Source: Novosphingobium sp. (GTDB lineage: Bacteria > Pseudomonadota > Alphaproteobacteria > Sphingomonadales > Sphingomonadaceae). From it: DNA of 57,764 bases. The DNA is taken from NCBI GenBank assembly GCA_017987575.1, contig JAGNTK010000003.1, positions 1 through 57,764 on the forward strand, read 5' to 3'. Of this stretch, positions 16,985 to 25,822 are shown one piece after another. The notes beneath the pieces were generated by a model that saw nothing but the letters and a program-made list of their open reading frames with translations, did no database searches and was not told where the DNA came from. Position numbers and translations under genes: made by a program. Position 1 is the stretch's first letter, and each line of letters begins with the position of its first letter.

Positions 16985-18259
16985 ATGGCCATCCCTACGG
17001 TGAAGATTGTCGGTTTGGCAGGACTCCTGGCACTGACCGGTACGGTTTTCGCCAAACCGGTCAGGACGCCCGAACAGGTCGCAATGGCCGCGCTGGCCGC
17101 CGCGCCGGTTTGGGATGGTCACAACGATGTGCCCGATACGCTGCGGGATCGGCGCAAGAACATGCTCGGCGGGTTCGATTTTGCCGATACCAGCAAGACT
17201 GCGGACCCGGCCAATGGCCGCGGCGCAATGCACACCGATCTGGCCCGGTTACGCGCGGGCAAGGTCGGTGCGCAGTTCTGGTCGGTTTATGTCTCGGCCA
17301 GCCACTCCGATAGTCAGGCGGTGCAGGCCGCGCTGGAACAGATCGATCTGGCCAAGCGGCTGATCGCGAAATACCCTGAAACGCTGCAGTTCTGCCTCGA
17401 TTCCGCCTGTGTTGAAGCGGCAGCACGGCAGGGCAAGATCGGCTCCATGCTGGGGATGGAAGGCGGCCACGCGATCGGCGGCAGCCTTGCGGTGCTGCGC
17501 CAGATGTATGCGCTGGGCGCGCGTTATATGACGCTGACCCATTCCAAGAATAACGCTTGGGCAGATTCGGCCACCGACGCCCCGGTCCATGGTGGGCTTA
17601 CTCCCCTCGGCATGGATGTCGTGCGTGAAATGCAGCGGCTGGGGATGCTGGTCGATATCAGCCATGTCAGTGAAGAGACGATGCTCGATGTCTTTTCTGT
17701 CGCCAAGGCCCCGGTGATCGCTAGCCATTCCAACGCTTTCGGGGTCAATCCGCACCCCCGCAATGTGCCCGATGCCGCGCTCGATGCGCTGAAGGCCAAT
17801 GGCGGGATCGTGATGGTCAATTTCTACCCGCCGTTTGTGCTTGATGCCGCGCGGCTCTGGCTCGCCAACAAGGACGCCGAGGAAGCGCGGCTGAAGCGGC
17901 TCCATCTGGGTCGGCCGGACCGGGCCAAGACTGCGCTTGAGGCATGGACCAAGGCCAACCCGATGCCGACCGGATCGGTAAGCGATGTCGCCAATCAGAT
18001 CGAATACATCGCCAAGCGGATCGGGGTCGATCATGTTGGCCTGGGCGGTGATTTTGACGGGATCGATGTGACGATACCCGGCCTTGCATCGGTTGCGGAC
18101 TATCCCGCGCTGTTTATTGAACTGGCTCGCCGTGGCTGGAGCCAGCAGGACCTCGAAAAGCTCGCCAGCCGCAACATGATGCGGGTGCTGAAGGGGGCAG
18201 AGGCCTATGCCGCCAGCCAGCGCGGTGTCGCACCGCTGGAAAATGCGGTCAATTTCTAG
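16985..18259 (+). CDS. Membrane dipeptidase (peptidase M19)
   Basis: A 424-residue exported zinc dipeptidase. A signal peptide (1-23) leads to the metal site WDGHNDVPD (H-x-D) about residue 42, the bridging Glu in GMEGGHAIGG, HSKNNAW, DISHVSEETM and ASHSNAFGV, and the C-terminal GLGGDFDG, all typical of renal-dipeptidase-like enzymes. It should cleave dipeptides with broad specificity, including D-amino-acid ones, in the periplasm. AGGAGCGG before ATG 16985 gives a good ribosome site. It follows an unknown secreted gene by 13 bases. Confidence 0.93.
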   Translation: MAIPTVKIVGLAGLLALTGTVFAKPVRTPEQVAMAALAAAPVWDGHNDVPDTLRDRRKNMLGGFDFADTSKTADPANGRGAMHTDLARLRAGKVGAQFWSVYVSASHSDSQAVQAALEQIDLAKRLIAKYPETLQFCLDSACVEAAARQGKIGSMLGMEGGHAIGGSLAVLRQMYALGARYMTLTHSKNNAWADSATDAPVHGGLTPLGMDVVREMQRLGMLVDISHVSEETMLDVFSVAKAPVIASHSNAFGVNPHPRNVPDAALDALKANGGIVMVNFYPPFVLDAARLWLANKDAEEARLKRLHLGRPDRAKTALEAWTKANPMPTGSVSDVANQIEYIAKRIGVDHVGLGGDFDGIDVTIPGLASVADYPALFIELARRGWSQQDLEKLASRNMMRVLKGAEAYAASQRGVAPLENAVNF

Positions 18260-19509
18260 GCAAACGGAGCGGGGAATGTCACGCGCCAGAACCCGGTGAC
18301 TGCGCCTTCGGTGCCGTAATCGCTGTCGCTGGCCAGCAGCAGGGTGTCGGGTGCGAGCACGATCATCCCCTCCAGATCGCAGCCGATTTCGGGGTGGTCA
18401 TCGGTTGACAGGATCAGCTGCTTTTCGAGCAAGGGAACACCCGAAGCTCTGGCCCCAGCGGCGCCAAGCTGCTCCAGCGTCGGGCGGTGCGCCGGATCGG
18501 CCCGGTCCGCAGGCAGCTCCAACTGCGGATCGGTCGAAACCCGGTAAATATGGGTCGATTGTGTAACCCGTTCGAGCACCAGCAGACTGCCATCACCGAG
18601 CAAGGTCAGTTCGCTGACCTTGATGTCATCGCGCTTTACAGGTGCTTCGGCGCAGTCGCGGCGAAAGCCTGCGGGCGGGCCCAGCGGATAGGCATATTCT
18701 GTCAGCAGCGTGCCGGTGATCGCATCGAGCGCCCATAGCCGGACCAGATCGGACTGTTCGTGCGCTTCGCGGTCGGGATGGCTCAGCGGACTTTGGAACA
18801 TCGTGAACAGCACGCTGCCATCGGCTGACAGCGCCAAGCCCTCAAACCCGCGGTTGAGCTTGCGCGCCAAGGCCAGCGCGGGCAACGATTCGACAATCGG
18901 GATCGATGATCCGGTGAAATGGTGCGCGGTGCCGATCGGCACATGGCGCGCCTCGACCACCCCGTCGGCGCTGACCAGCAGCAACGAAGGGCCGTATTCC
19001 TCGGCGATCCACAATTTGCCATCGCGGCGAGCGGCGACCCCTTCGGTATCTGCGCCATCGAGATGGGTGCCAAGCGCCGCGCCATTGAGCGCCAAAGCCG
19101 GTTCGCTTTCCTGTTCCGGAAGAGGCAAGGGCAGGCCGCTGAGCGACGCTCCAGCCGGTGTGCGGAGCGGATGAACCGCTTCGAGCGTAACTGCGCGCCC
19201 TTTGATTCGGAAGAGGGCGAGTGCCGGTCCCGCCTCTGGCAGCGGCATGACCTTGGCCCCGTCGGTCTCGGCGTGGAGCGCCAGCGCGATCAAGCCATAG
19301 CGCTCCAGCGCCGCTTGTGGCTTCAGGTTGGGGCCGCGATCGCCGATGCCCCAGAACAGGTTCGGATCGCCGCCAACCGCGCGCGCCAGCCCTGAGGTGA
19401 GGCTGCGGGTGAGCCGCATTGTGCCCCGCGGCATAGGCAGTTCGGCCAGTAACGGATCAACCCAATCAAGCCGCTCCACACGCGGCGCCGGACCCGAACC
19501 TTCGGTCAA
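18256..19509 (-). CDS. Esterase-like activity of phytase family protein
   Basis: A protein of about 417 residues with the beta-propeller blocks of PF13449: DTEGVAARRDGKLWIAEEYGPSLL, NRGFEGLALSADGSVLF, KVSELTLLGDGSLLVLER and a C-terminal ASDSDYG. Members bind calcium and have been assigned phosphatase or esterase activity. The start is uncertain: the frame is open to 19608 within the channel gene, but TTG 19509 overlaps that gene's TGA in the manner of coupled genes. With that start there is no signal peptide, which is unusual for the family. Confidence 0.8.
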   Translation of the reverse strand: MTEGSGPAPRVERLDWVDPLLAELPMPRGTMRLTRSLTSGLARAVGGDPNLFWGIGDRGPNLKPQAALERYGLIALALHAETDGAKVMPLPEAGPALALFRIKGRAVTLEAVHPLRTPAGASLSGLPLPLPEQESEPALALNGAALGTHLDGADTEGVAARRDGKLWIAEEYGPSLLLVSADGVVEARHVPIGTAHHFTGSSIPIVESLPALALARKLNRGFEGLALSADGSVLFTMFQSPLSHPDREAHEQSDLVRLWALDAITGTLLTEYAYPLGPPAGFRRDCAEAPVKRDDIKVSELTLLGDGSLLVLERVTQSTHIYRVSTDPQLELPADRADPAHRPTLEQLGAAGARASGVPLLEKQLILSTDDHPEIGCDLEGMIVLAPDTLLLASDSDYGTEGAVTGFWRVTFPAPFA

Positions 19510-19940
19510 TGCGCTTCCATTCGCCCGAGCATCCGGAAAAAGAACGCGGTTGACCAGCCGATCAGGACCATACCCAGGATCGATTGGAACGCCCCAAGCA
19601 GTCGCCATTCCGGCGCAATGTGGGTGTCGTTGTAACCGACGGTCGAATAGCTGATAGTCGAAAAATAGAGAGCATCTTCCAGCCCCCCAATCGCCCCGAT
19701 GCCGAGATAGACGAAAACGAAGGCCCAGATTTCAATTCCGTGCAGCGCCAGGATCGACACCACGATGCCCAGTGTAAAAGCTACCCCCCGTGGGCTAAGC
19801 GGCGCTATCCGCCGCAATCGTTCTGTCGCCGTTTCGGTCCGCAGTGCCCGGGCCAGACTGAACAGACCGATTCCGTGGATCACCACACACAGCACTGCCA
19901 TCACGGTGGAAACGGCAAACTGGATGAGCAGTGGGGACAC
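19506..19940 (-). CDS. Two-TM potassium-channel-like protein
   Basis: A 144-residue ion channel of the Ion_trans_2 type. An N-terminal helix (about 5-30) and a second helix (55-80) precede the pore segment LYFSTISYSTVGYNDTHI, and the inner helix follows (113-137). The filter reads TVGYND where canonical potassium channels have TVGYGD. No cytoplasmic ligand domain is present. The stop codon overlaps the presumed TTG start of the phytase-family gene, and the dapD stop is five bases upstream. Confidence 0.82.
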   Translation of the reverse strand: MSPLLIQFAVSTVMAVLCVVIHGIGLFSLARALRTETATERLRRIAPLSPRGVAFTLGIVVSILALHGIEIWAFVFVYLGIGAIGGLEDALYFSTISYSTVGYNDTHIAPEWRLLGAFQSILGMVLIGWSTAFFFRMLGRMEAH

Positions 19941-19945
19941 CTGGG

Positions 19946-20785
19946 TCAGTCGCGCAGCAAATCGTTGATGCCGGTTTTGGCGCGGGTCTGGGCATCGACC
20001 TGCTTGATAATCACCGCGCAGGCCAGTGAGGGGCCAGGGGTGCCGTCGGGCAGGGGCTTGCCGGGCATTGCACCAGGCACCACCACGCTGAACGGCGGAA
20101 TGTGCCCGGTGATGACCTTGCCGGTATCGCGATAGACGATCTTGCTGGTCGCGGTGATGAACACACCCATCGCCACGACGCAGCCTGCGCCCACGATCAC
20201 GCCTTCGACGATTTCGCTGCGTGCGCCGATGAAGCAGTTATCGCCGATGATCGTCGGATTGGCCTGCATCGGCTCCAGCACGCCGCCGATCCCGGCCCCG
20301 GCCGAGATGTGGCAATTCTGACCGACCTGTGCGCAGGAGCCGACCGAGGCCCAAGTATCGATCATCGTGCCATCGCCAACGTTGGCCCCGATGTTGACGA
20401 AACTGGGCATCAGCACGACGTTTTTGCCGATATGCGCTCCGCGCCGCACAATCGCGCCTGGGACAGCCCGGATCCCGGCGGAGCGGAACCGATCTGCGTC
20501 CCAGCCGGTAAATTTGAGCGGGACCTTGTCAAACGAAGGCGCCCCTGCACTGCCATAGTCCATCACAGCATTGTCGTTCAGCCGGAAAGACAGCAGAACC
20601 GCCTTCTTGAGCCATTGATTGACGTGCCAGCCACCGGCGCCGTCCGGCTGAGCCACGCGGGCCTGGCCGCTATCGAGCAGCACCAGTGCCGCATCGACCA
20701 CTTCGCGCACCGCGGTGCTGGCTGGGGTTACGCTATCGCGATCTTCCCAGGCTTGTTCGATTGCGGCGGCAAGGTCGGCACTCAC
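19946..20785 (-). CDS. dapD: Tetrahydrodipicolinate N-succinyltransferase
   Basis: Left-handed beta-helix acyltransferase of the succinylase branch of lysine and meso-diaminopimelate synthesis; it transfers succinyl from succinyl-CoA to tetrahydrodipicolinate in the cytoplasm. At 279 residues it has normal length. Seen are [10 protein letters not shown], the hexapeptide turns ([23 protein letters not shown]), [17 protein letters not shown] and [13 protein letters not shown]. The likely start is GTG 20785; the frame is open upstream but without family similarity. It is apart from other dap genes here. Confidence 0.95.
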   Translation of the reverse strand: MSADLAAAIEQAWEDRDSVTPASTAVREVVDAALVLLDSGQARVAQPDGAGGWHVNQWLKKAVLLSFRLNDNAVMDYGSAGAPSFDKVPLKFTGWDADRFRSAGIRAVPGAIVRRGAHIGKNVVLMPSFVNIGANVGDGTMIDTWASVGSCAQVGQNCHISAGAGIGGVLEPMQANPTIIGDNCFIGARSEIVEGVIVGAGCVVAMGVFITATSKIVYRDTGKVITGHIPPFSVVVPGAMPGKPLPDGTPGPSLACAVIIKQVDAQTRAKTGINDLLRD

Positions 20786-20955
20786 GGCATTCTCCCGAAT
20801 TCGGTATCCTGCGCGGCCTATCGCGCCCGGCCTGCCTCGGCAAGCGCGGGCGCTCCGCAATGTGTAAGAAAGTTCCGGTTAAGCATCTTGGTGGCATAGT
20901 GCTATATCAAACGGAGGGATCGGCGGTGCCGAACCCTTGAACAGGGGTCGTCACC

Positions 20956-23373
20956 ATGTCCAAACCGCTATTCTTGCAAGCCCGCTGGCACATGGGCGCG
21001 GCACTGATGTCTTTGGCACTTGTTGCTGGCTGCGGCGGCGGGAGCGTGGGTTCCACCCCTACGCCAACTCCAACTCCAACTCCAACTCCAACTCCGACCC
21101 CAACACCAACACCAACACCAACACCAACTCCGACCCCCACTCCCACGCCGACACCGACCTCCTCGTTCCAGACCAGCGAGTACAATCGCTCAACCGGACC
21201 TTCGCAGCACGGCGCGATTACACCTTGGACGGCGGGTTACAGCGGCACTGGGGTGACAATCGCGATCATCGATTCAGGAATCGATACCGACAGTCCGGAA
21301 TTCGCCGGTCGGATCGTAACCTATTCAGATGATGTGGCGGGCAATCGCGGGCTCGATAATCCTGATGATGATCACGGCACCAATGTCGCGATGGTGGCGG
21401 CGGCTGCGCGCGACAATACCGGGATCATGGGGATCGCCTACACCGCCAACATCGCGATGTTCCGGGCCGATACGGTCGGCAGTTGTGCCACCCAGGTCGA
21501 CACCGATCCCGACAGCGGCTGCAAATTTTCAGATAGCGCAATTGCCTCTGGCGTTAATGCGGCGGTGGCGGGTGGGGCCAAGGTGATCAACCTTTCGCTC
21601 GGCGGCTCAACGCCCGGGCTGCAACTGCGCAATGCCATCACCAATGCCGCCAACGCCGGGGTGGTGGTGATCGTTTCTGCCGGGAACGACGGCGATTCGA
21701 CCGACCCCGATGTCGATCCCAACAACCCTGATCCGTTTGCCACCGGATTGCGTGCGGCCGGCAACGGCAATGTCATCATCGCTGGATCCGTTGGGTCGAC
21801 CAACCTGATTTCGCCCTTTTCAAATCGGGCCGGCAGCGAAGCGGTCTGGTTCCTCTCGGCCCGGGGCGAACGGGTCTGCTGTGTCTATGAAAACGGCACA
21901 ATGCAGGTCGTCGACAATCCCGATGGCACCCGTTCGGTCTATGTCATCTCCGGCACCAGCTTTTCAGCCCCGCAGATCGCCGGGGCTGCCGCGCTGCTCA
22001 GGCAGGCCTTCCCGAACCTGACCGCAGTGCAAGTCGTCGATCTGCTGCTGCGCACCGCGCGCGATGCGGGTGCTGCGGGAACCGATGCGATCTATGGCCG
22101 CGGGGTGATGGACATTACCGCGGCGTTCGCACCGCAAGGCGCAACCAGTCTGGCCGGAACCGCGCAGCTGATACCGCTGGGCGACAGCACTGCGATCACT
22201 TCTGCCCCGATGGGCGATGCCGGAACCACGGGCGGAGTGCTCAGCGCGATTGTGCTGGATGACTATGCCCGCGCCTATCAGGTCAGCCTGTCAGCCGGGT
22301 TCCGGTCGGCCCATGTCCAGCCTCGGCTGGCCCCTGCGTTGGAGCGTGAAACACGCCACGTCAGTCTGGGCGACGACAGGATGTCGCTGGCATTCTCGAT
22401 CGATGGCAAGGGCCGTGTTGCCCGGATGCCGTGGTCCGGCCAGCTGCGGTTGTCCCAACAGGATGCAGAAGCGGCCAAGGTTCTGGCGGCGCGAGTGGTT
22501 GCGCGGATAGCGCCGGATTCACAGATCGCCTTTGCCTTTGCGCAAGGAGCAGATGGCCTGATCGCGCAGCTCCAAGGGCATAGCCAACCCGCCTTCCTGA
22601 TCGCGCGGTCACCGCTCGACGATGTCGGATTTGGCCGGACTGACAGTTTCAGTTTTGCGGCCCGCCACCAGCTTGGCCCGTGGGGCCTTACCATGGGGGC
22701 TGAACACGGCTCGGCAATCAGCGCTGCACCTGTTGCTGGCGCCGCCGGCCCCACTGCCCTGACCCGGCTGGCTCCGGCAGATCGGCTCTCGGTGACTTTT
22801 GATCGCCGGTTCGGACAGTTCGGCGCGGCGCTCGGTGCCAGCTGGCTGGGTGAGAGCCGCACCTTCCTTGGCGCGCGGCTCCACGAAGGGTTGGGTGCGG
22901 GCGGGGCGGATAGCCTGTTCATCGATGCCAGCGGCGAATGGCGCCCGGCGCAAGGCTGGCGGCTTGGCCTCGCGGCCCGCAGCGGATTGACCTGGGCGCG
23001 AACATCAGGCTCGATTGCCCCGGGATCGCGGCTGCTGACTTCGGCCTGGGCGGTCGATGTGACTCGCACCGGCGTGACCAGTTCCGCCGACAGCCTGTCA
23101 CTGCGGCTGTCGCAGCCGCTGCGGGTGGAAAGCGGCGGGCTGAACTTCAATCTGCCGGTCGACTACTCGTACGACACCTTGCAGCCGACCTTTGCGCTGG
23201 TGCCGCTCGCGCTGGTCCCGCATGGGCGTGAGCTTGATGCCGAACTGATCTGGCGCAGCCCGCTGCTGACGGGATCCGCGATGGTCAGCCTGTTCTATCG
23301 GCGTGACCCCGGCCACTATGCGGCGCTGCGCGATGACAAGGGACTTGCGGTCAGCTGGGGCAAGTCGTTCTAG
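20956..23373 (+). CDS. Lipidated subtilisin-like protease with autotransporter-like C-terminus
   Basis: An 805-residue exported S8 protease. The signal ends in a lipobox (LALVAGC, Cys 26), then a Thr-Pro repeat (about 34-68). The catalytic triad is visible: Asp in IAIIDSGID, His in DDDHGTNVAM and Ser in ISGTSFSAPQIAGAAALL. From about residue 400 the protein is beta-rich with alternating hydrophobic strands and ends in WGKSF, a terminal Phe as in outer-membrane barrels. This arrangement recalls SphB1 and NalP, which are lipidated subtilisin autotransporters. The C-terminal barrel is inferred from pattern. It stands alone, divergent from dapD. Confidence 0.85.
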   Translation: MSKPLFLQARWHMGAALMSLALVAGCGGGSVGSTPTPTPTPTPTPTPTPTPTPTPTPTPTPTPTPTPTSSFQTSEYNRSTGPSQHGAITPWTAGYSGTGVTIAIIDSGIDTDSPEFAGRIVTYSDDVAGNRGLDNPDDDHGTNVAMVAAAARDNTGIMGIAYTANIAMFRADTVGSCATQVDTDPDSGCKFSDSAIASGVNAAVAGGAKVINLSLGGSTPGLQLRNAITNAANAGVVVIVSAGNDGDSTDPDVDPNNPDPFATGLRAAGNGNVIIAGSVGSTNLISPFSNRAGSEAVWFLSARGERVCCVYENGTMQVVDNPDGTRSVYVISGTSFSAPQIAGAAALLRQAFPNLTAVQVVDLLLRTARDAGAAGTDAIYGRGVMDITAAFAPQGATSLAGTAQLIPLGDSTAITSAPMGDAGTTGGVLSAIVLDDYARAYQVSLSAGFRSAHVQPRLAPALERETRHVSLGDDRMSLAFSIDGKGRVARMPWSGQLRLSQQDAEAAKVLAARVVARIAPDSQIAFAFAQGADGLIAQLQGHSQPAFLIARSPLDDVGFGRTDSFSFAARHQLGPWGLTMGAEHGSAISAAPVAGAAGPTALTRLAPADRLSVTFDRRFGQFGAALGASWLGESRTFLGARLHEGLGAGGADSLFIDASGEWRPAQGWRLGLAARSGLTWARTSGSIAPGSRLLTSAWAVDVTRTGVTSSADSLSLRLSQPLRVESGGLNFNLPVDYSYDTLQPTFALVPLALVPHGRELDAELIWRSPLLTGSAMVSLFYRRDPGHYAALRDDKGLAVSWGKSF
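21055..21159 (+). repeat. Hexanucleotide microsatellite encoding (Thr-Pro)17
   Basis: 105 bases of units such as CCAACT and CCAACA encode seventeen Thr-Pro pairs plus one Thr, directly after the lipobox of the S8 protease. The first five or so units and a later run of CCAACA are nearly perfect copies, the rest have third-base changes. Slippage by whole units would change linker length without shifting the frame. Confidence 0.95.
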
Positions 23374-23405
23374 ACAGGCAAACCACTCCCCGGCATGGGA
23401 GCGGG

Positions 23406-24638
23406 ATGAGCGAACAACCGCGTGCCCTCGATGGGATAAAGGTGCTGGACCTCTCAAGGGTCCTTGCCGGTCCCTGGTCAACCCAGATCCTCGCCGATTT
23501 CGGCGCCGATGTGTTCAAGGTCGAACATCCGACCCGCGGTGACGACACCCGCGGCTGGGGGCCGCCTTTCCTGAAGCTTCCCGATGGGTCGGATGACCCG
23601 CGCGAGAGCGCCTATTACCTCTGCGCCAACCGCAACAAGCGTTCGGCGGCGATCGATATGGCAACGCCTGCGGGGGCCGATCTGATCCGGCGGCTGGCCG
23701 CGCAGGCCGATGTGCTGGTTGAGAATTTCAAGGTCGGCAGCCTTGCGAAGTACGGACTTGATTATGCCAGCATCGCCGCGATCAATCCGCGGATCGTCTA
23801 CTGCTCCGTGACCGGTTTCGGTCAGGACGGGCCCTATGCCAATCGCGGCGGCTACGATTTCCTCGCGCAAGGGATGGGCGGCTTGATGAGTGTGACCGGT
23901 GAGGCCGATGGCCCGCCATTGAAAGTCGGCGTCGCGATGGCTGATCTTGCGACGGGCATGTATGCCACTGTCTCGATCCTCGCCGCGCTGCGCCATGCCG
24001 AGCGGACTGGCGAGGGCCAGCAGATCGACATTTCGCTGCTCGACACCCAAATCGCGATGCTGGCCAATCAGGCCTCAAGCTATCTGGTCGGCGGCGTGGT
24101 GCCGGGCCGGATGGGCAACCGCCACCCCACGGTGGTGCCCTATACCACTTTCGAAGTTACCGATGGCACGGTGATCATCGCGATCGGCAACGATGGCCAG
24201 TTTCGGGCCTTTTGCACCGAGATGGGCGTGCCTGAACTGGGCACCGACCCGCGCTTCGCCGCCGCATCAGCGCGGGTGGTCAACCGCGATGCGATCGAGG
24301 CCTTGATGCGCGATCTGGTCGCGCATGAAACCCGCGGCGGCTTGATCGCACGGCTTGAGGCAGCAGGAGTGCCAGTCGGTCCGGTCAACACGGTCGAGGA
24401 TGTCTTCGCCGATCCGTTCGTTGACGCGCGGAATACGGTCCACCGGTTCGTGCGGGACGATGGCGTGGAAATCCCCAGCGTCGCCTTCCCCGGCAAGCTA
24501 TCGGCCACCCCGGCCGACTACCGCTATCAACCGCCCAAGACCGGCGAGCAGAGCCGCGAGCTGCTGGGCGAATGGCTGGGGCTGAGTGCCCCCGAACTGG
24601 ATGCGCTCGAAACCAACGGCGTCATCAAGCAGGCCTAA
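23406..24638 (+). CDS. CaiB/BaiF CoA-transferase (class III)
   Basis: A 410-residue class III CoA-transferase. The N-terminal LDLSRVLAGPWSTQILADFGADVFKVE block is the family hallmark, with NRNKRSAAIDM and VENFKVGSLAKYGLDY; the catalytic Asp is in GVAMADLATGMYA, about residue 181. Members move CoA from one acyl-CoA to another acid through an enzyme-bound Asp anhydride. It is the first gene of the catabolic cluster and converges on the phosphotransferase gene seven bases away. A role in activating the acid substrate of the cluster is inferred. Confidence 0.93.
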   Translation: MSEQPRALDGIKVLDLSRVLAGPWSTQILADFGADVFKVEHPTRGDDTRGWGPPFLKLPDGSDDPRESAYYLCANRNKRSAAIDMATPAGADLIRRLAAQADVLVENFKVGSLAKYGLDYASIAAINPRIVYCSVTGFGQDGPYANRGGYDFLAQGMGGLMSVTGEADGPPLKVGVAMADLATGMYATVSILAALRHAERTGEGQQIDISLLDTQIAMLANQASSYLVGGVVPGRMGNRHPTVVPYTTFEVTDGTVIIAIGNDGQFRAFCTEMGVPELGTDPRFAAASARVVNRDAIEALMRDLVAHETRGGLIARLEAAGVPVGPVNTVEDVFADPFVDARNTVHRFVRDDGVEIPSVAFPGKLSATPADYRYQPPKTGEQSRELLGEWLGLSAPELDALETNGVIKQA

Positions 24639-24645
24639 GGACCGC

Positions 24646-25719
24646 TTACATTCCGGCCAATTTGGCGAAGGCATGGGCCCGGTCAACCAGTGGTTGAACC
24701 CGGTCCGACATTTCCCGGGCATGGGACGAACTGGCGGTGCCGTCGATCACCCGCTTTTTGATGCCCTGCAGAATGCCGGCGAGGCGGAAGAAGTTGTAGG
24801 CAAAATACCAGTTCATATCGGGCACCGATGTGCGCCCAGTCTTCGCGCAATAGCGCTCGACCACTTCCTCAAGCTCCGGAATGCCCAGCGCCTTGCGGTC
24901 CAGATCCTGAACGCCAGAACGGCCACCGTTATCGGTCACCCAGGCCATCGCCACATAGGAAAAATCGCCGAGCGGATCGCCGAGCGTCGACAGTTCCCAA
25001 TCGAGAACGGCCAGCACTTCAGGTTTGTCCTTGGCCCAGATCATGTTGTCGATTCGGTAATCGCCGTGGACCACACTGGTGCGGGTCTGTTCGGGCAAGG
25101 TCGCAGGCAGCCATTCGATCAGCTGTTCCATTTCGGGCATCAGCTCGGTCTCTGACAGCCGATATTGCTTGGTCCAGCGATCGACCTGACGGCCGAAATA
25201 GTTTCCGGGCTTGCCGAATTCGGACAGGCCAACCGCTTCGACATCGACATTGTGCAGCTGCGCCAGCGTATCGATCATCGCCATATAGGTTTCGCGGCGA
25301 TATTCCGGTGCGTCGTTGGGCATCGAACCGTCCCAAATGGTCCGGCCATCGACCATGCCCATCACATAGAACCACGATCCGACCACGCTTTCATCGGTGC
25401 ACAGCCCATATTGCCGCGCGACCGGGAAGGCGGAATTCTGCAGGCCCGATTGCACCCGGAATTCGCGATCAACCGCGTGGGCGCTCGGCAGCAGCACGCC
25501 AAAGGGCTTGCGGCGGAGCACGTAATTGCCGCTTGGGGCCTCGATCTTGTAGGTCGGGTTTGATTGCCCGCCCTTGAACTTGGTCAGCTCCAGCGGGCCC
25601 TGAAAGCCTTCGACATTGGCCTCCATCCACTCGCTGAGTTTGGCCACGTCGAGCCGGTCGGCGCCTTCGGGCTCAACCGTGCCAACAAAGGCTTCGTCGG
25701 CGTTGAGGGCTTCGGTCAT
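24646..25719 (-). CDS. Phosphotransferase, ACAD11 N-domain/LvaA type
   Basis: A 357-residue kinase-fold protein of the aminoglycoside-phosphotransferase superfamily. The catalytic loop HGDYRIDN is at 218-225 and the metal-binding DWELS at 240-244; the N-lobe has GGQSNPTY and YVLRRKPFGVLLPSAH, then FYVM and RQVDRWTKQY. These blocks match the N-terminal domain of animal ACAD10/11 as I recall it, and the LvaA kinase acting on 4-hydroxyacyl-CoA, not antibiotic kinases. It lies on one strand with the ACAD10/11-type dehydrogenase. The substrate assignment is inferred. Confidence 0.88.
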   Translation of the reverse strand: MTEALNADEAFVGTVEPEGADRLDVAKLSEWMEANVEGFQGPLELTKFKGGQSNPTYKIEAPSGNYVLRRKPFGVLLPSAHAVDREFRVQSGLQNSAFPVARQYGLCTDESVVGSWFYVMGMVDGRTIWDGSMPNDAPEYRRETYMAMIDTLAQLHNVDVEAVGLSEFGKPGNYFGRQVDRWTKQYRLSETELMPEMEQLIEWLPATLPEQTRTSVVHGDYRIDNMIWAKDKPEVLAVLDWELSTLGDPLGDFSYVAMAWVTDNGGRSGVQDLDRKALGIPELEEVVERYCAKTGRTSVPDMNWYFAYNFFRLAGILQGIKKRVIDGTASSSHAREMSDRVQPLVDRAHAFAKLAGM

Positions 25720-25731
25720 TCCATTCTCTCC

Positions 25732-25814
25732 CCCCTCCCGCTTGCGGGAGGGGCTGGGGGTGGGCCACAGGGCGGGACAGGCCCACCCCTAACCCCTCCC
25801 GCAAGCGGGAGGGG
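25732..25814. repeat. Inverted repeat element, family A copy 1
   Basis: Two short hairpins of CCCCTCCCGC/GCGGGAGGGG type (25732-25753 and 25793-25814) bracket complementary segments around GGGTGGGCC and GGCCCACCC, so the whole can form a cruciform or long stem. It fills the space between the Zn alcohol dehydrogenase and the phosphotransferase gene. Confidence 0.9.
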
Positions 25815-25822
25815 AACTCAAA

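Noticed and set aside
20907..21185. A Gly-Val repeat protein on the minus strand
   Set aside because: It is the complement of the Thr-Pro microsatellite of the S8 protease and has no signal, start site or family similarity.
24646..25719. Aminoglycoside resistance kinase
   Set aside because: The kinase loop is shared by the superfamily, but the N-lobe blocks and the neighbours point to the ACAD11/LvaA group acting on CoA thioesters.
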